Part shown: piece by piece, positions 7,033 to 14,289 of the stretch | Layout of the letters: every line of letters begins with the position of its first letter | Position numbering within the stretch: position 1 is the first letter of the stretch | Origin: Actinomycetes bacterium | GTDB lineage: Bacteria; Actinomycetota; Actinomycetes; Actinomycetales; Cellulomonadaceae | Length of the DNA stretch: 43,756 nt | Reading direction: 5' to 3' | NCBI GenBank assembly: GCA_023432565.1 | Contig: JAEYUL010000068.1 | Span: forward strand, 1-43,756 | Program-made: the position numbers and the translations under genes | The notes under the pieces: generated by a model | Told to the model about the DNA's origin: nothing | The model's input: only the letters and a program-made list of their open reading frames with translations | The model's database searches: none

Positions 7033-7889
7033 CCAGCCGTGCGCAGGTGACGTACGTCACCGGCGAGCACCCGTACGGGCTCACCCTGCGGGGGGCGCAC
7101 GACGAGCGCGCCGTCGTCGTCCAGGCGCTCGGCGATCCCCGCCAGGCCCGTCCCGCCCGGCAGGTCCACCGCGACCCGGGTGCCGAGCGTCGAGGTCACC
7201 GACGCGACCTCGTCGGCCAGCCCGGAGTCCCGCACCGACCCGCCGGAGGCGTCCCATCGCGTCTGGAGCACCTCGAGCGCCTCGACGAGACCGACGAGCA
7301 TCGCGAGCCGGTCGACATGGCGTGCACCCGCGGTCGCGAGCGAGCCCGCCGATTCCACGGGCAGCTCCTCGGGCGTCTGCAGGACGTTCAGCCCGACACC
7401 CACGACCGCCGCGGTCGCGCCGTCCGCGAGGGGCACGAGCTCGGTGAGGATGCCGCCGACCTTGCGGTACGGCCCCCAGCCGTCGAGCGGCGCGGCCGGC
7501 ACGAGCACGTCGTTGGGCCACTTGAGCGAGGCCGCGACCCCAGCGGTCGCGCGCACCGCCGTCACCGCGCCCAGGCCGGCCAGCAGCGGCAGCCACCCGT
7601 AGAGCCCGGGCGGCATGGCCAGCCGCACGGCGAACGAGCACGTCACCGCCGTACCCGGCGGCGTCTGCCAGGACCGGTCCCGACGCCCGCGGCCCGAGTC
7701 CTGGTGATCTGCCACGAGCAGGCTGCGGTCGGGCCACGACGCCGGGTCGGCGCGCAGGTCCCGCACGACGTCGACGTTCGTCGACCCGGTGCGCGGCACG
7801 ACCTGCACACGCGTCAACGGGCCTGCGGGCTGCTCGAGCAGGCTGCGGACCTCGTCGGGATCCAGCGCCGGCCGACTCTGCGGGGTCAT
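7029..7889 (-). CDS. birA: Biotin-[acetyl-CoA carboxylase] ligase
   Basis: 286 residues. It activates biotin to biotinyl-AMP and attaches it to the lysine of biotin carboxyl carrier domains. Seen: TGSTN (residues 34-38), the biotin/AMP loop GRGRRDRSW (67-75), KWPNDVLV (123-130) and KVGGILTE, followed by the C-terminal SH3-like domain. There is no N-terminal winged helix, so this is a class I ligase without the repressor function of the E. coli protein. Its substrate, the biotinylated alpha subunit, is encoded at 14290, and it is divergent from the carboxylase beta gene. The ATG at 7889 follows a G-rich stretch. The stop overlaps the cyclase start by 4 bp. Confidence 0.95.
   Translation of the reverse strand: MTPQSRPALDPDEVRSLLEQPAGPLTRVQVVPRTGSTNVDVVRDLRADPASWPDRSLLVADHQDSGRGRRDRSWQTPPGTAVTCSFAVRLAMPPGLYGWLPLLAGLGAVTAVRATAGVAASLKWPNDVLVPAAPLDGWGPYRKVGGILTELVPLADGATAAVVGVGLNVLQTPEELPVESAGSLATAGARHVDRLAMLVGLVEALEVLQTRWDASGGSVRDSGLADEVASVTSTLGTRVAVDLPGGTGLAGIAERLDDDGALVVRPPQGEPVRVLAGDVRHLRTAG
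7046..7061. promoter_or_regulatory. CRP/GlxR-like palindrome upstream of the cyclase gene
   Basis: GGTGACGTACGTCACC is a perfect 16-bp palindrome. It fits TGTGA-N6-TCACA, and GlxR's TGTGANNTANNTCACA including the central TA, except at the two outermost bases. It lies inside the birA 3' end, 14 bases upstream of the cyclase start codon. Confidence 0.5.
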
Positions 7890-7996
7890 GCCCCCATCCT
7901 GGCCCCATCGGGCCGCGCCGACTCTTGTGGGATGCCGACGACGCCATGCGCGCAAACCCGTCCGTGGCGCGCACGCGCCTGGAGCCTGTCGACAAC

Positions 7997-8002
7997 TAGC
8001 CT
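7997..8002 (+). promoter_or_regulatory. -10 element (TAGCCT), leaderless accD
   Basis: TAGCCT is followed by 7 bases and then GTG at 8010, with no ribosome binding site. A clear -35 was not found. Confidence 0.55.
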
Positions 8003-8009
8003 CGGTGGG

Positions 8010-9620
8010 GTGACCCAGACGCAAGCCGCCCAGGACGCGACCCAGCAGCCGCCACGGACCACCGCGGGCAAGCTCGCGGACCTTGCCGGACGCCGCGCCG
8101 CCCAGGACGCCGCCGAGGCGGCGGCCGTGGACAAGCAGCACGCACGAGGCAAGAAGACCGCCCGCGAGCGCATCGACCAGCTGCTCGACCCCGGCTCGTT
8201 CACCGAGATCGACGCGTTCGTGCGGCACCGCTCGACGAACTTCGGGCTCGACGCCCGGCGCGTGCCGGGGGACGGCGTGGTCGTCGGCCACGGCACCGTC
8301 GACGGACGTCCCGTCGCGGTCTACTCCCAGGACTTCACGGTCTTCGGCGGGAGCCTGGGCGAGGTGCACGGCCAGAAGATCACCAAGGTCATGGATCTCG
8401 CGCTGCGCACCGGCGTCCCGTTGATCGGCATCAGCGACGGGGGTGGCGCGCGCATCCAGGAGGGTGTCGCCGCACTGACGCAGTTCGCGGAGATCTTCCG
8501 GCGCAACGTCGCCGCCTCGGGTGTGATCCCGCAGATCAGCCTGATCCTCGGCCCGTCCGCGGGCGGCGCGGTGTACTCCCCCGCACTGACCGACTTCATC
8601 GTCATGGCCGACGGCACCTCGAACATGTTCATCACCGGGCCGGACGTCATCCGTGCGGTGACCGGTGAGGACGTGGGCTTCGAGGAGCTCGGCGGCGCGA
8701 CGACGCACAACACGCGCTCGGGAGTCGCGCACTACCTCGCCTCCGACGAGGACGACGCGATCGACTGGGTGCGTTCGCTGCTCGGGTACCTGCCGCAGAA
8801 CAACCTCACGGACCCGCCGCTGTACCCGCACGAGAGCGACCTGACCCCCGGCGAGGCCGACCTCGCGCTCGACACGCTCGTGCCGGACTCGGACAACCAG
8901 CCGTACGACATGCGCACGGTCGTCGAGGCGGTCCTCGACGACGGCGAGCTGCTCGAGGTGCAGCCGCTGTACGCGCGCAACGTGCTCGTCGGCTTCGGTC
9001 ACGTCGAGGGGCACCCCGTGGGGATCGTCGCGAACCAGCCGCAGCAGATGGCCGGCACCCTCGACATCAACGCGTCCGAGAAGGCCGCACGGTTCGTGCG
9101 CACGTGCGACGCGTTCAACATCCCCGTGCTGACGTTCGTCGACGTGCCCGGCTTCCTGCCGGGCACCGACCAGGAGTGGAACGGCATCATCCGCCGCGGC
9201 GCGAAGCTGATCTTCGCGTACGCCGAGGCGACGGTTCCGCTGGTCACGGTCATCACCCGCAAGGCGTACGGCGGCGCGTACATCGTCATGGGCTCCAAGC
9301 AGCTCGGCGCCGACGTGAACCTCGCCTGGCCGACGGCGCAGATCGCGGTCATGGGCGCCGGCGGAGCGGTGAACATCCTGCAGCGCGGCGCGCTGAAGAA
9401 GGTGGCCGACGCCGGCGGCGACGTCGAGGCCGAGCGCAGGCGGTTGACCGCCGAGTACGAGGACGCGATCGTCAACCCGTGGGACGCGGCCGACCGCGGG
9501 TACGTGGACGCCGTGATCGAGCCGTCGCAGACGCGCGCGGAGATCACCAAGGCCCTGCGACTGCTGCGCACGAAGCGCGCGAGCCTGCCGCCCAAGAAGC
9601 ACGGCAACATCCCGCTGTAG
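8010..9620 (+). CDS. accD: Acyl-CoA carboxylase beta subunit (carboxyltransferase, AccD5/PccB type)
   Basis: 536 residues. It transfers the carboxyl group from biotin to acetyl- or propionyl-CoA, giving malonyl- or methylmalonyl-CoA. Both crotonase-like halves are present: the N-terminal half has ARERIDQLLDPGSF, DFTVFGGSLGEVH and the oxyanion-hole region SDGGGARIQEG with GPSAGGAVYSPAL; the C-terminal half has FVDVPGFLPGT and RKAYGGAYIVMGSK. It ends PPKKHGNIPL, the usual C-terminus in actinobacteria. It starts at GTG 8010, behind a leaderless-type -10. A ribosome binding site for the next gene follows its stop directly, so 8010-10394 is one operon. The acyl chain preference cannot be told by eye; the AccD5-like context suggests propionyl-CoA. 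Confidence 0.95.
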   Translation: MTQTQAAQDATQQPPRTTAGKLADLAGRRAAQDAAEAAAVDKQHARGKKTARERIDQLLDPGSFTEIDAFVRHRSTNFGLDARRVPGDGVVVGHGTVDGRPVAVYSQDFTVFGGSLGEVHGQKITKVMDLALRTGVPLIGISDGGGARIQEGVAALTQFAEIFRRNVAASGVIPQISLILGPSAGGAVYSPALTDFIVMADGTSNMFITGPDVIRAVTGEDVGFEELGGATTHNTRSGVAHYLASDEDDAIDWVRSLLGYLPQNNLTDPPLYPHESDLTPGEADLALDTLVPDSDNQPYDMRTVVEAVLDDGELLEVQPLYARNVLVGFGHVEGHPVGIVANQPQQMAGTLDINASEKAARFVRTCDAFNIPVLTFVDVPGFLPGTDQEWNGIIRRGAKLIFAYAEATVPLVTVITRKAYGGAYIVMGSKQLGADVNLAWPTAQIAVMGAGGAVNILQRGALKKVADAGGDVEAERRRLTAEYEDAIVNPWDAADRGYVDAVIEPSQTRAEITKALRLLRTKRASLPPKKHGNIPL

Positions 9621-9633
9621 AGAAGGACCCCTG

Positions 9634-10182
9634 ATGACGGACGAGGACCAGCACGAGCACGACGACCACGAGCACGACTCGGCGTCGCACGGGCCGACCC
9701 CGCTGACCGGCGTGGACCCGGCGCCCGTGCACGCCGCGGTCGAGTCGCTCGCCGCTGCGCTGCACGAGTACGTCGACACCGCGATCGGCGTGCGCGCCGA
9801 GTTCGGCTCGGCGGAGGCCGACGAGGACCCGCGGATCCTCGCGCTCGAGGCGCAGGTGGGCACGCTCAACGCCGCCCTCTACGACGCCATCCACGAGCAT
9901 CTCGGCATGCACAGCGACCTGACGGGCATGACCTGGCAGGACGACGACGTCGAGGACGAGGACACGCTCGGGGAGCAGGAGGAGAGCGACGCGTTCCACG
10001 TGGGGCTCGTCGTGGAGCGCACGCCCGCCGCGGGTGACCGCACGCTCGACTCGGCGCTCGACGTGGTCGAGGCCGGCGCCGCCCAGATCACGCAGTCGCT
10101 CGTCGAGGCGGGCTTCTCGGTGGTCGAGTGGGGCGTCGCACGCGGCGCGCACGTGATCCTGGGCGACGAGGACGACGAGTGA
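9634..10182 (+). CDS. Acidic hypothetical protein inserted in the carboxylase operon
   Basis: 182 residues, no family recognised. The N-terminus is rich in His, Asp and Glu (MTDEDQHEHDDHEHDSASHG), resembling a metal-buffering tail. The middle looks helical (VHAAVESLAAALHEYVDTAI, ALEAQVGTLNAALYDAIHEHL). An acidic loop follows, and then a compact alpha/beta stretch ending RGAHVILGDEDDE. AGAAGGA at 9620-9626 is a strong ribosome binding site 7 bases before the ATG. The stop overlaps the accE start (GTGA), so it is made together with the beta and epsilon subunits. That position suggests a role in or near the carboxylase complex, by inference only. Confidence 0.8.
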   Translation: MTDEDQHEHDDHEHDSASHGPTPLTGVDPAPVHAAVESLAAALHEYVDTAIGVRAEFGSAEADEDPRILALEAQVGTLNAALYDAIHEHLGMHSDLTGMTWQDDDVEDEDTLGEQEESDAFHVGLVVERTPAAGDRTLDSALDVVEAGAAQITQSLVEAGFSVVEWGVARGAHVILGDEDDE

Positions 10183-10394
10183 GCGACGACGCCGCCCAGC
10201 TGCACGTCGTGCGGGGCACGCCCGACGACGTCGAGCTGGCCGCGCTCGTCGCCGGGCTGATGGCCGCGTCGGCGGCACCGGCCGGCTCGCCGACGAGCTC
10301 GTCGTCGGCGTGGTCCGACCGGCGCCGCCTGCTGCGCCCCGCGCCTGGCCCCCCTCCGGGCCCGGACGCGTGGCGGTGGAGCCTGCACGGCTGA
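10179..10394 (+). CDS. accE: Acyl-CoA carboxylase epsilon subunit
   Basis: 71 residues. The start is the GTG overlapping the upstream stop by 4 bp. The layout is that of actinobacterial epsilon subunits: a short strand, LHVVRGTPDDVELAALVAGL (the conserved G-x-P-x-x-x-E-L-A-A-L helix), a Ser/Ala-rich linker, then SAWSDRRRLLRP and the terminal PDAWRWSLHG (W-R-x-S). Epsilon binds the beta hexamer and boosts assembly with the alpha subunit. It is the third gene after accD, with the acidic hypothetical between them. A hairpin terminator begins 5 bases after its stop. Confidence 0.88.
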   Translation: MSDDAAQLHVVRGTPDDVELAALVAGLMAASAAPAGSPTSSSSAWSDRRRLLRPAPGPPPGPDAWRWSLHG

Positions 10395-10398
10395 CCGT

Positions 10399-10425
10399 GG
10401 TGCGGCGCCCCCTGCGCGCCGCACC
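10399..10425 (+). terminator. Terminator after accE
   Basis: GGTGCGGCGC (10399-10408) pairs perfectly with GCGCCGCACC (10416-10425) around a 7-nt loop. It closes the accD operon. Confidence 0.7.
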
Positions 10426-10530
10426 TCGATCCCCGCCCCCACTGACAAGACGTCCGGGCAGCCGGATCGGTTGTGTCACGTCGGCGGGTTTGTCCGCGCG
10501 GGCGGCTCGATGCCGTTGGCTACTGACGAG

Positions 10531-10536
10531 TAGGGT
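10531..10536 (+). promoter_or_regulatory. -10 element (TAGGGT), leaderless DUF885 gene
   Basis: TAGGGT, then 7 bases, then ATG at 10544. No ribosome binding site is visible. Confidence 0.55.
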
Positions 10537-10543
10537 CGAGCGC

Positions 10544-12220
10544 ATGCGTGAACCCACGGCCGTCGATGCCGTTGCCGAGAAGTACGTCACCACCCTCGCC
10601 GCCCTCGACCCGCTCGCCGCGACCGAGATGGGTCTGGCCGGCCACGACCACGAGATGACCGACCTGTCCCCGGAGGGCCACGACGAGCGTGACGCCACCA
10701 CCCGCGCGACGCTGCGCGAGCTGGACGCGATCGAGCCCGCGGACGACGTCGACCGCATCACGCTCGCCGCGATGCGCGAGCGGCTCGGGCTGCACGTCGA
10801 GCTGCACGAGGCCGGCGAGCACCTGCGGGACCTGAACAACATCGCCTCGCCCGTGCAGGCGCTGCGCGACGTGTTCGACCTCATGCCCACGGGCGACGTC
10901 GAGGCGTGGGAGAACATCGCCGCGCGCCTCGACGCGCTGCCGAAGGCAGTCGACGGCTACATCGAGTCGCTGCGCGCCGGTGCCGCGCGCGGCCTGGCAC
11001 CCGCGGTCCGGCAGGTCGCCGAGGGCGCCAAGCAGGCCGACGAGCTCGCCGGCCCGGACTCGTTCTACGCCGAGTTCGTGCGCGGGCAGGCCGCCGCGGC
11101 GGCGCTCGACGACTCGTCCTCGTGCGCGCTCGTGCGCGCCGAGCTCGAGCGCGGTGCCGCGGGCGCGCGGGAGGCGTACGGACGGCTCGCGCAGTTCCTG
11201 CGCGACGAGCTCGCTCCGCAGGCCCCGCAGGAGGACGCCGCCGGCCGCGAGCGCTACGCGCTGCACTCGCGCGCGTTCCTCGGTGCCACGATCGACCTCG
11301 ACGAGACCTACCAGTGGGGGCTCGAGGAGCTCGCCCGCGTCGTGGCCGAGCAGGAGGCCGTCGCCGCGCAGATCGCCGGACCCGGGGCGAGCGTCGAGCA
11401 GGCCGTCGCGGCGCTCGACGCCGAGCCGAGCCGGACGCTGACCGGGACCGACGAGCTGCGCCGCTGGATGCAGGAGACGTCCGACGCCGCGATCGCCGCG
11501 CTCGACGGCACGCACTTCGACATCCCGACGCCGCTGCACACGCTCGAGTGCCGCATCGCGCCCACCCAGAGCGGCGGCATCTACTACACCGGGCCCTCGG
11601 ACGACTTCACGCGGCCCGGCCGCATGTGGTGGTCCGTGCCGCAGGACGTCTCGACGTTCAACACGTGGCGCGAGAAGACGACCGTCTACCACGAGGGCGT
11701 GCCGGGCCATCACCTGCAGGTGGGCGCCGCGGTCTACAACCGCGCCGAGCTCAACACCTGGCGCCGCCTGGCGTGCTGGATCTCGGGCCACGGCGAGGGC
11801 TGGGCGCTGTACGCCGAGCGCCTGATGGCCGACCTCGGCTTCCTGGACGACCCGGGCGACCGCCTCGGCATGCTCGACGGGCAGCGCATGCGTGCCGCCC
11901 GCGTCGTGTTCGACCTGGGCGTGCACCTCGGCCTGCCCGCCCCGGAGCAGTGGGGCGGCGGCCGGTGGGACGCGGACAAGGCCTTCGCGTTCCTGCTCGC
12001 CAACGTCAACATGCCCGAGTCGTTCGTGCGCTTCGAGTGGATGCGGTACCTCGGCTGGCCGGGCCAGGCCCCGTCCTACAAGGTCGGCCAGCGACTGTGG
12101 GAGCAGACGCGCGACGCGGCCCGCGCGGCCCAGGGCGACGCGTTCGACCTGCGGGCGTTCCACGCCAAGGCCCTGAACCTGGGCTCGCTCCCGCTGGACG
12201 TGCTCAAGCTCGCGTTCTGA
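10544..12220 (+). CDS. DUF885-family putative metallo-carboxypeptidase
   Basis: 558 residues. DUF885 proteins are mostly helical and related to zinc carboxypeptidases; a few members are peptidases, most are untested. The zinc-type motif is visible: YHEGVPGHHLQ at about residues 382-392, an H-E-x-x-x-x-H variant of HEXXH, with downstream GHGEGWALYAERLMADLG supplying a likely third ligand (Glu). Other family blocks are NTWREKTTVYHEG, MPESFVRFEWMRYLGWPGQ and the ending LGSLPLDVLKLAF. No signal peptide is seen, so it should be cytosolic. Monocistronic, with a leaderless-type start and a shared terminator with the convergent VKOR gene. Confidence 0.87.
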   Translation: MREPTAVDAVAEKYVTTLAALDPLAATEMGLAGHDHEMTDLSPEGHDERDATTRATLRELDAIEPADDVDRITLAAMRERLGLHVELHEAGEHLRDLNNIASPVQALRDVFDLMPTGDVEAWENIAARLDALPKAVDGYIESLRAGAARGLAPAVRQVAEGAKQADELAGPDSFYAEFVRGQAAAAALDDSSSCALVRAELERGAAGAREAYGRLAQFLRDELAPQAPQEDAAGRERYALHSRAFLGATIDLDETYQWGLEELARVVAEQEAVAAQIAGPGASVEQAVAALDAEPSRTLTGTDELRRWMQETSDAAIAALDGTHFDIPTPLHTLECRIAPTQSGGIYYTGPSDDFTRPGRMWWSVPQDVSTFNTWREKTTVYHEGVPGHHLQVGAAVYNRAELNTWRRLACWISGHGEGWALYAERLMADLGFLDDPGDRLGMLDGQRMRAARVVFDLGVHLGLPAPEQWGGGRWDADKAFAFLLANVNMPESFVRFEWMRYLGWPGQAPSYKVGQRLWEQTRDAARAAQGDAFDLRAFHAKALNLGSLPLDVLKLAF

Positions 12221-12228
12221 GCCGGTGA

Positions 12229-12269
12229 CGACGAAGCCCGGCCCCCGCGGTGGAGGCCGGGCTTCGTCG
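12229..12269. terminator. Bidirectional terminator between the DUF885 and VKOR genes
   Basis: CGACGAAGCCCGGCC (12229-12243) pairs perfectly over 15 bp with 12255-12269 around an 11-nt loop, in the gap between two convergent genes. Confidence 0.85.
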
Positions 12270-12286
12270 ATCCTGCGGTCGGCCGC

Positions 12287-12967
12287 TCAGAACAGCGTGT
12301 AGCCGTACTTGACCATCACGAGCCCGGCGAGCACCACGAGCACTGCGATCGTCACGAACCAGTCGTTGCCGTCCCGCACGAACCGCCGTCCCCACGGCCC
12401 GAGGCCGCCCGGCAGCGAGATGACCCGCTCGCGCAGGTTGATGCGGGTCAGACCCGCCCACACGAGCGTCGTGGTCACGGTGATGAGCAGGCACCAGGGG
12501 CACAGCGCGCCGATGGCGAAGTAGGCCATGCCGAACAGCCACCAGGCGAAGATCAGGCCGAGCGTGTAGATCACCTGGGCGATCCGCATGAACCAACGCG
12601 GGAAGACCACACCACCCAGCAGGGCGACGGCGACCGTCAGGACGACCGACTCGGCCGCGATGCCGAGGTAGGCGTTCGGGAACCCGAACAGGCTCGCCGC
12701 CCAGTGCTCGGCGACCTTGGTGCAGCTGATCACCTCGTTGAGGTCGCAGCTGGCCGTCGCCTTCGGGTCCCCGGCGAGGGTGAGGGCCTCGATCGACAGG
12801 ACGAACGAGGCGATCAGCCCGAGGACGCCGGAGACCACCATCTCGATCGCGGTGCGGCGCCGCCAGGCAGGGTCGGGCGGGCCGAGCAGGTCAGGGTCGT
12901 CGTCGAGCTCGACGTCGTCGACCTCGAGCTCGTCGTCCATCTCGGCGACGGGGTTGCGCTTGCTCAC
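12287..12967 (-). CDS. Vitamin K epoxide reductase (VKOR) family membrane protein
   Basis: 226 residues, with an acidic cytosolic N-terminal tail (~35 residues) and about five membrane helices. The four redox cysteines are all present: the loop pair Cys74 and Cys82 (ASCDLNEVISC) and the C-x-x-C at 156-159 (CPWC). Bacterial VKOR reoxidises DsbA-type thiol oxidases with menaquinone, driving disulfide formation outside the membrane. No DsbA partner is fused or adjacent. The GTG start at 12967 has a good ribosome binding site (AGGGAGG). The following 288 bp up to the divergent maf gene hold no further gene that I can support. Confidence 0.9.
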   Translation of the reverse strand: MSKRNPVAEMDDELEVDDVELDDDPDLLGPPDPAWRRRTAIEMVVSGVLGLIASFVLSIEALTLAGDPKATASCDLNEVISCTKVAEHWAASLFGFPNAYLGIAAESVVLTVAVALLGGVVFPRWFMRIAQVIYTLGLIFAWWLFGMAYFAIGALCPWCLLITVTTTLVWAGLTRINLRERVISLPGGLGPWGRRFVRDGNDWFVTIAVLVVLAGLVMVKYGYTLF

Positions 12968-13242
12968 GTGCCCTCCCTGAGGCATCGGCTGCACTGCCAG
13001 ACCGCACCCGCACACGCAGACCGGTGCACGAGCTCCGGTACACGCACGACGCGCGACGCCATTGTGACCCAGGTTGCTGTCAGGCGAGCACGACGATCGT
13101 CCCCTTGTGCGCCCCCTCGCACCGCAGGCGCCGCACCGCGCGAGCGCGGGTGACGTGCGCCGAACGCGGCTCCCGCCCAGCAGCGTTCGGGCCCGATCGG
13201 GCGCGCTCGGCGACGTGCGGCGGGTGCGGGCGGGTGGGCGGT

Positions 13243-13248
13243 TACGCT
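13243..13248 (+). promoter_or_regulatory. -10 element (TACGCT), leaderless maf
   Basis: TACGCT, then CGCGAGC (7 bases), then GTG at 13256. Confidence 0.55.
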
Positions 13249-13255
13249 CGCGAGC

Positions 13256-13951
13256 GTGACTCGCCTGCTGCTCGCCTCCGCCTCTCCCGCCCGACGAGCC
13301 ACCTTGCGGGCCGCGGGGATCGAGCCCCTCGTCGCGACGTCGTCGGTCGACGAGGACGCGACGCTGGCCGACGCGCGTCGGCGCTTCGCCCAGGACGGCG
13401 TGCTCGACCCGGCGGACGCCGTGCTCGTGCTCGCCCAGGCCAAGGCGCACGACGTCGCCGCGCACCTGCCCGACGAGCTCGCGGACGCCGACGACCTCGT
13501 CGTCCTGGGGTGCGACTCGATGCTCGAGCTGGACGGACACGTGCTCGGCAAGCCTCGTGACGCCGCCGACGCGACGTCGCGGTGGCGGACCATGCGCGGG
13601 CGGGCAGGCACGCTGCACACCGGCCACTGGCTGGTGGACCTGCGCGAGCCCGACGAGGACGCCCCCGCCCCGGCCGCCGGGACCCTCGGCGCCGGTCGCG
13701 GCGCGGTGCTGGGCGCGACGTCGTCGACCGTCGTGCACTTCGCGGACGTCACCGACGACGAGATCGTGGCGTACGTCGCCACCCGCGAGCCGCTCGCCGT
13801 GGCCGGCGCGTTCACGATCGACGGGCTCGGCGGTCCGTTCGTCGAGCGCATCGAGGGTGACCACCACGGCGTCGTCGGGCTGTCCCTGCCGCTGCTGCGC
13901 GAGCTCCTGGCCCAGATCCAGCTCCCGATCCACACGCTCTGGACCTCCTGA
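13256..13951 (+). CDS. maf: Maf-family nucleoside triphosphate pyrophosphatase
   Basis: 231 residues. Maf proteins hydrolyse non-canonical or specific NTPs to NMP and PPi in the cytosol. The diagnostic N-terminus LLLASASPARRATL is present, as are SSVDED, VVLGCDSML, LGKPRDA, TSSTVVHFADVTDDEIVAYV and the C-terminal GAFTIDGLGGPFVERIEGD with HHGVVGL. It exceeds the usual ~200 residues because of an Ala/Pro-rich insert (DEDAPAPAAGTLGAGRGA) before the TSSTVVHF block. The accD-accE-maf-accA order is conserved in actinobacteria as I recall it. The stop overlaps the first copy of a direct repeat. Confidence 0.92.
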   Translation: MTRLLLASASPARRATLRAAGIEPLVATSSVDEDATLADARRRFAQDGVLDPADAVLVLAQAKAHDVAAHLPDELADADDLVVLGCDSMLELDGHVLGKPRDAADATSRWRTMRGRAGTLHTGHWLVDLREPDEDAPAPAAGTLGAGRGAVLGATSSTVVHFADVTDDEIVAYVATREPLAVAGAFTIDGLGGPFVERIEGDHHGVVGLSLPLLRELLAQIQLPIHTLWTS

Positions 13952-14010
13952 CCCCGTCCCCGCTCCGGCTCACCGGGACCATGACCGGAGCATCTCCTGG
14001 GTCACGCGGG
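13950..14010. repeat. 61-bp direct repeat, copy 1, containing a hairpin
   Basis: It starts at the maf stop codon. It matches 14022-14082 at about 56 of 61 positions, with a period of 72 bp. Inside, GCTCCGG (13962-13968) pairs with CCGGAGC (13985-13991), so the unit may act as a terminator. Confidence 0.85.
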
Positions 14011-14021
14011 GCCAAGCAACC

Positions 14022-14082
14022 GACCCCGTCCCCGCTCCGGCTCACCGGGACCGTGACCGGAGCATCCGCTGGGTCGCGGGGG
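14022..14082. repeat. 61-bp direct repeat, copy 2, containing a hairpin
   Basis: Second copy, with the same internal hairpin conserved although five other bases differ. The whole gene-free stretch 13952-14289 holds these two copies and about 200 bp of GC-rich sequence with no reading frame I believe. It ends in the promoter region of the alpha-subunit gene. Confidence 0.85.
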
Positions 14083-14278
14083 TGGGGTCAGCGGGGTCGC
14101 GCGTGGCGAGGGCGGGGGCGGGATGGTTGTGCGGATCGTGCAGCGGCGTCGCAGGCGGGACCAGCCGCTGCTCGGGTCATCGTCGGGTTCCTACAAACCT
14201 CGACCGGCGGCGGTGGGGCGGTTCGCCAATCTTGTCCCGCAGGCGGCGACGGCGCGGGCCCGGCGTGCGCCGGGGCGT

Positions 14279-14284
14279 TACGGT
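14279..14284 (+). promoter_or_regulatory. -10-like element (TACGGT) before accA
   Basis: TACGGT lies 5 bases before the GTG at 14290. This is slightly closer than in the other leaderless-type starts, so the call is weaker. Confidence 0.35.
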
Positions 14285-14289
14285 GAGCC

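Noticed and set aside
7029..9869. Very long antisense reading frames, such as the 946-codon frame running back through accD
   Set aside because: High GC3 creates open antisense frames; the peptide is low-complexity Arg/Ala/Gly until it reaches the real birA. The opposite strand holds well-known genes.
10310..10543. Upstream extension of the DUF885 protein to 10310
   Set aside because: It overlaps accE and its terminator; the ATG at 10544 has a well-placed -10 element.
12968..13255. A gene in the VKOR-maf divergent gap
   Set aside because: Only short frames without start, ribosome binding site or recognisable composition; treated as a promoter region.
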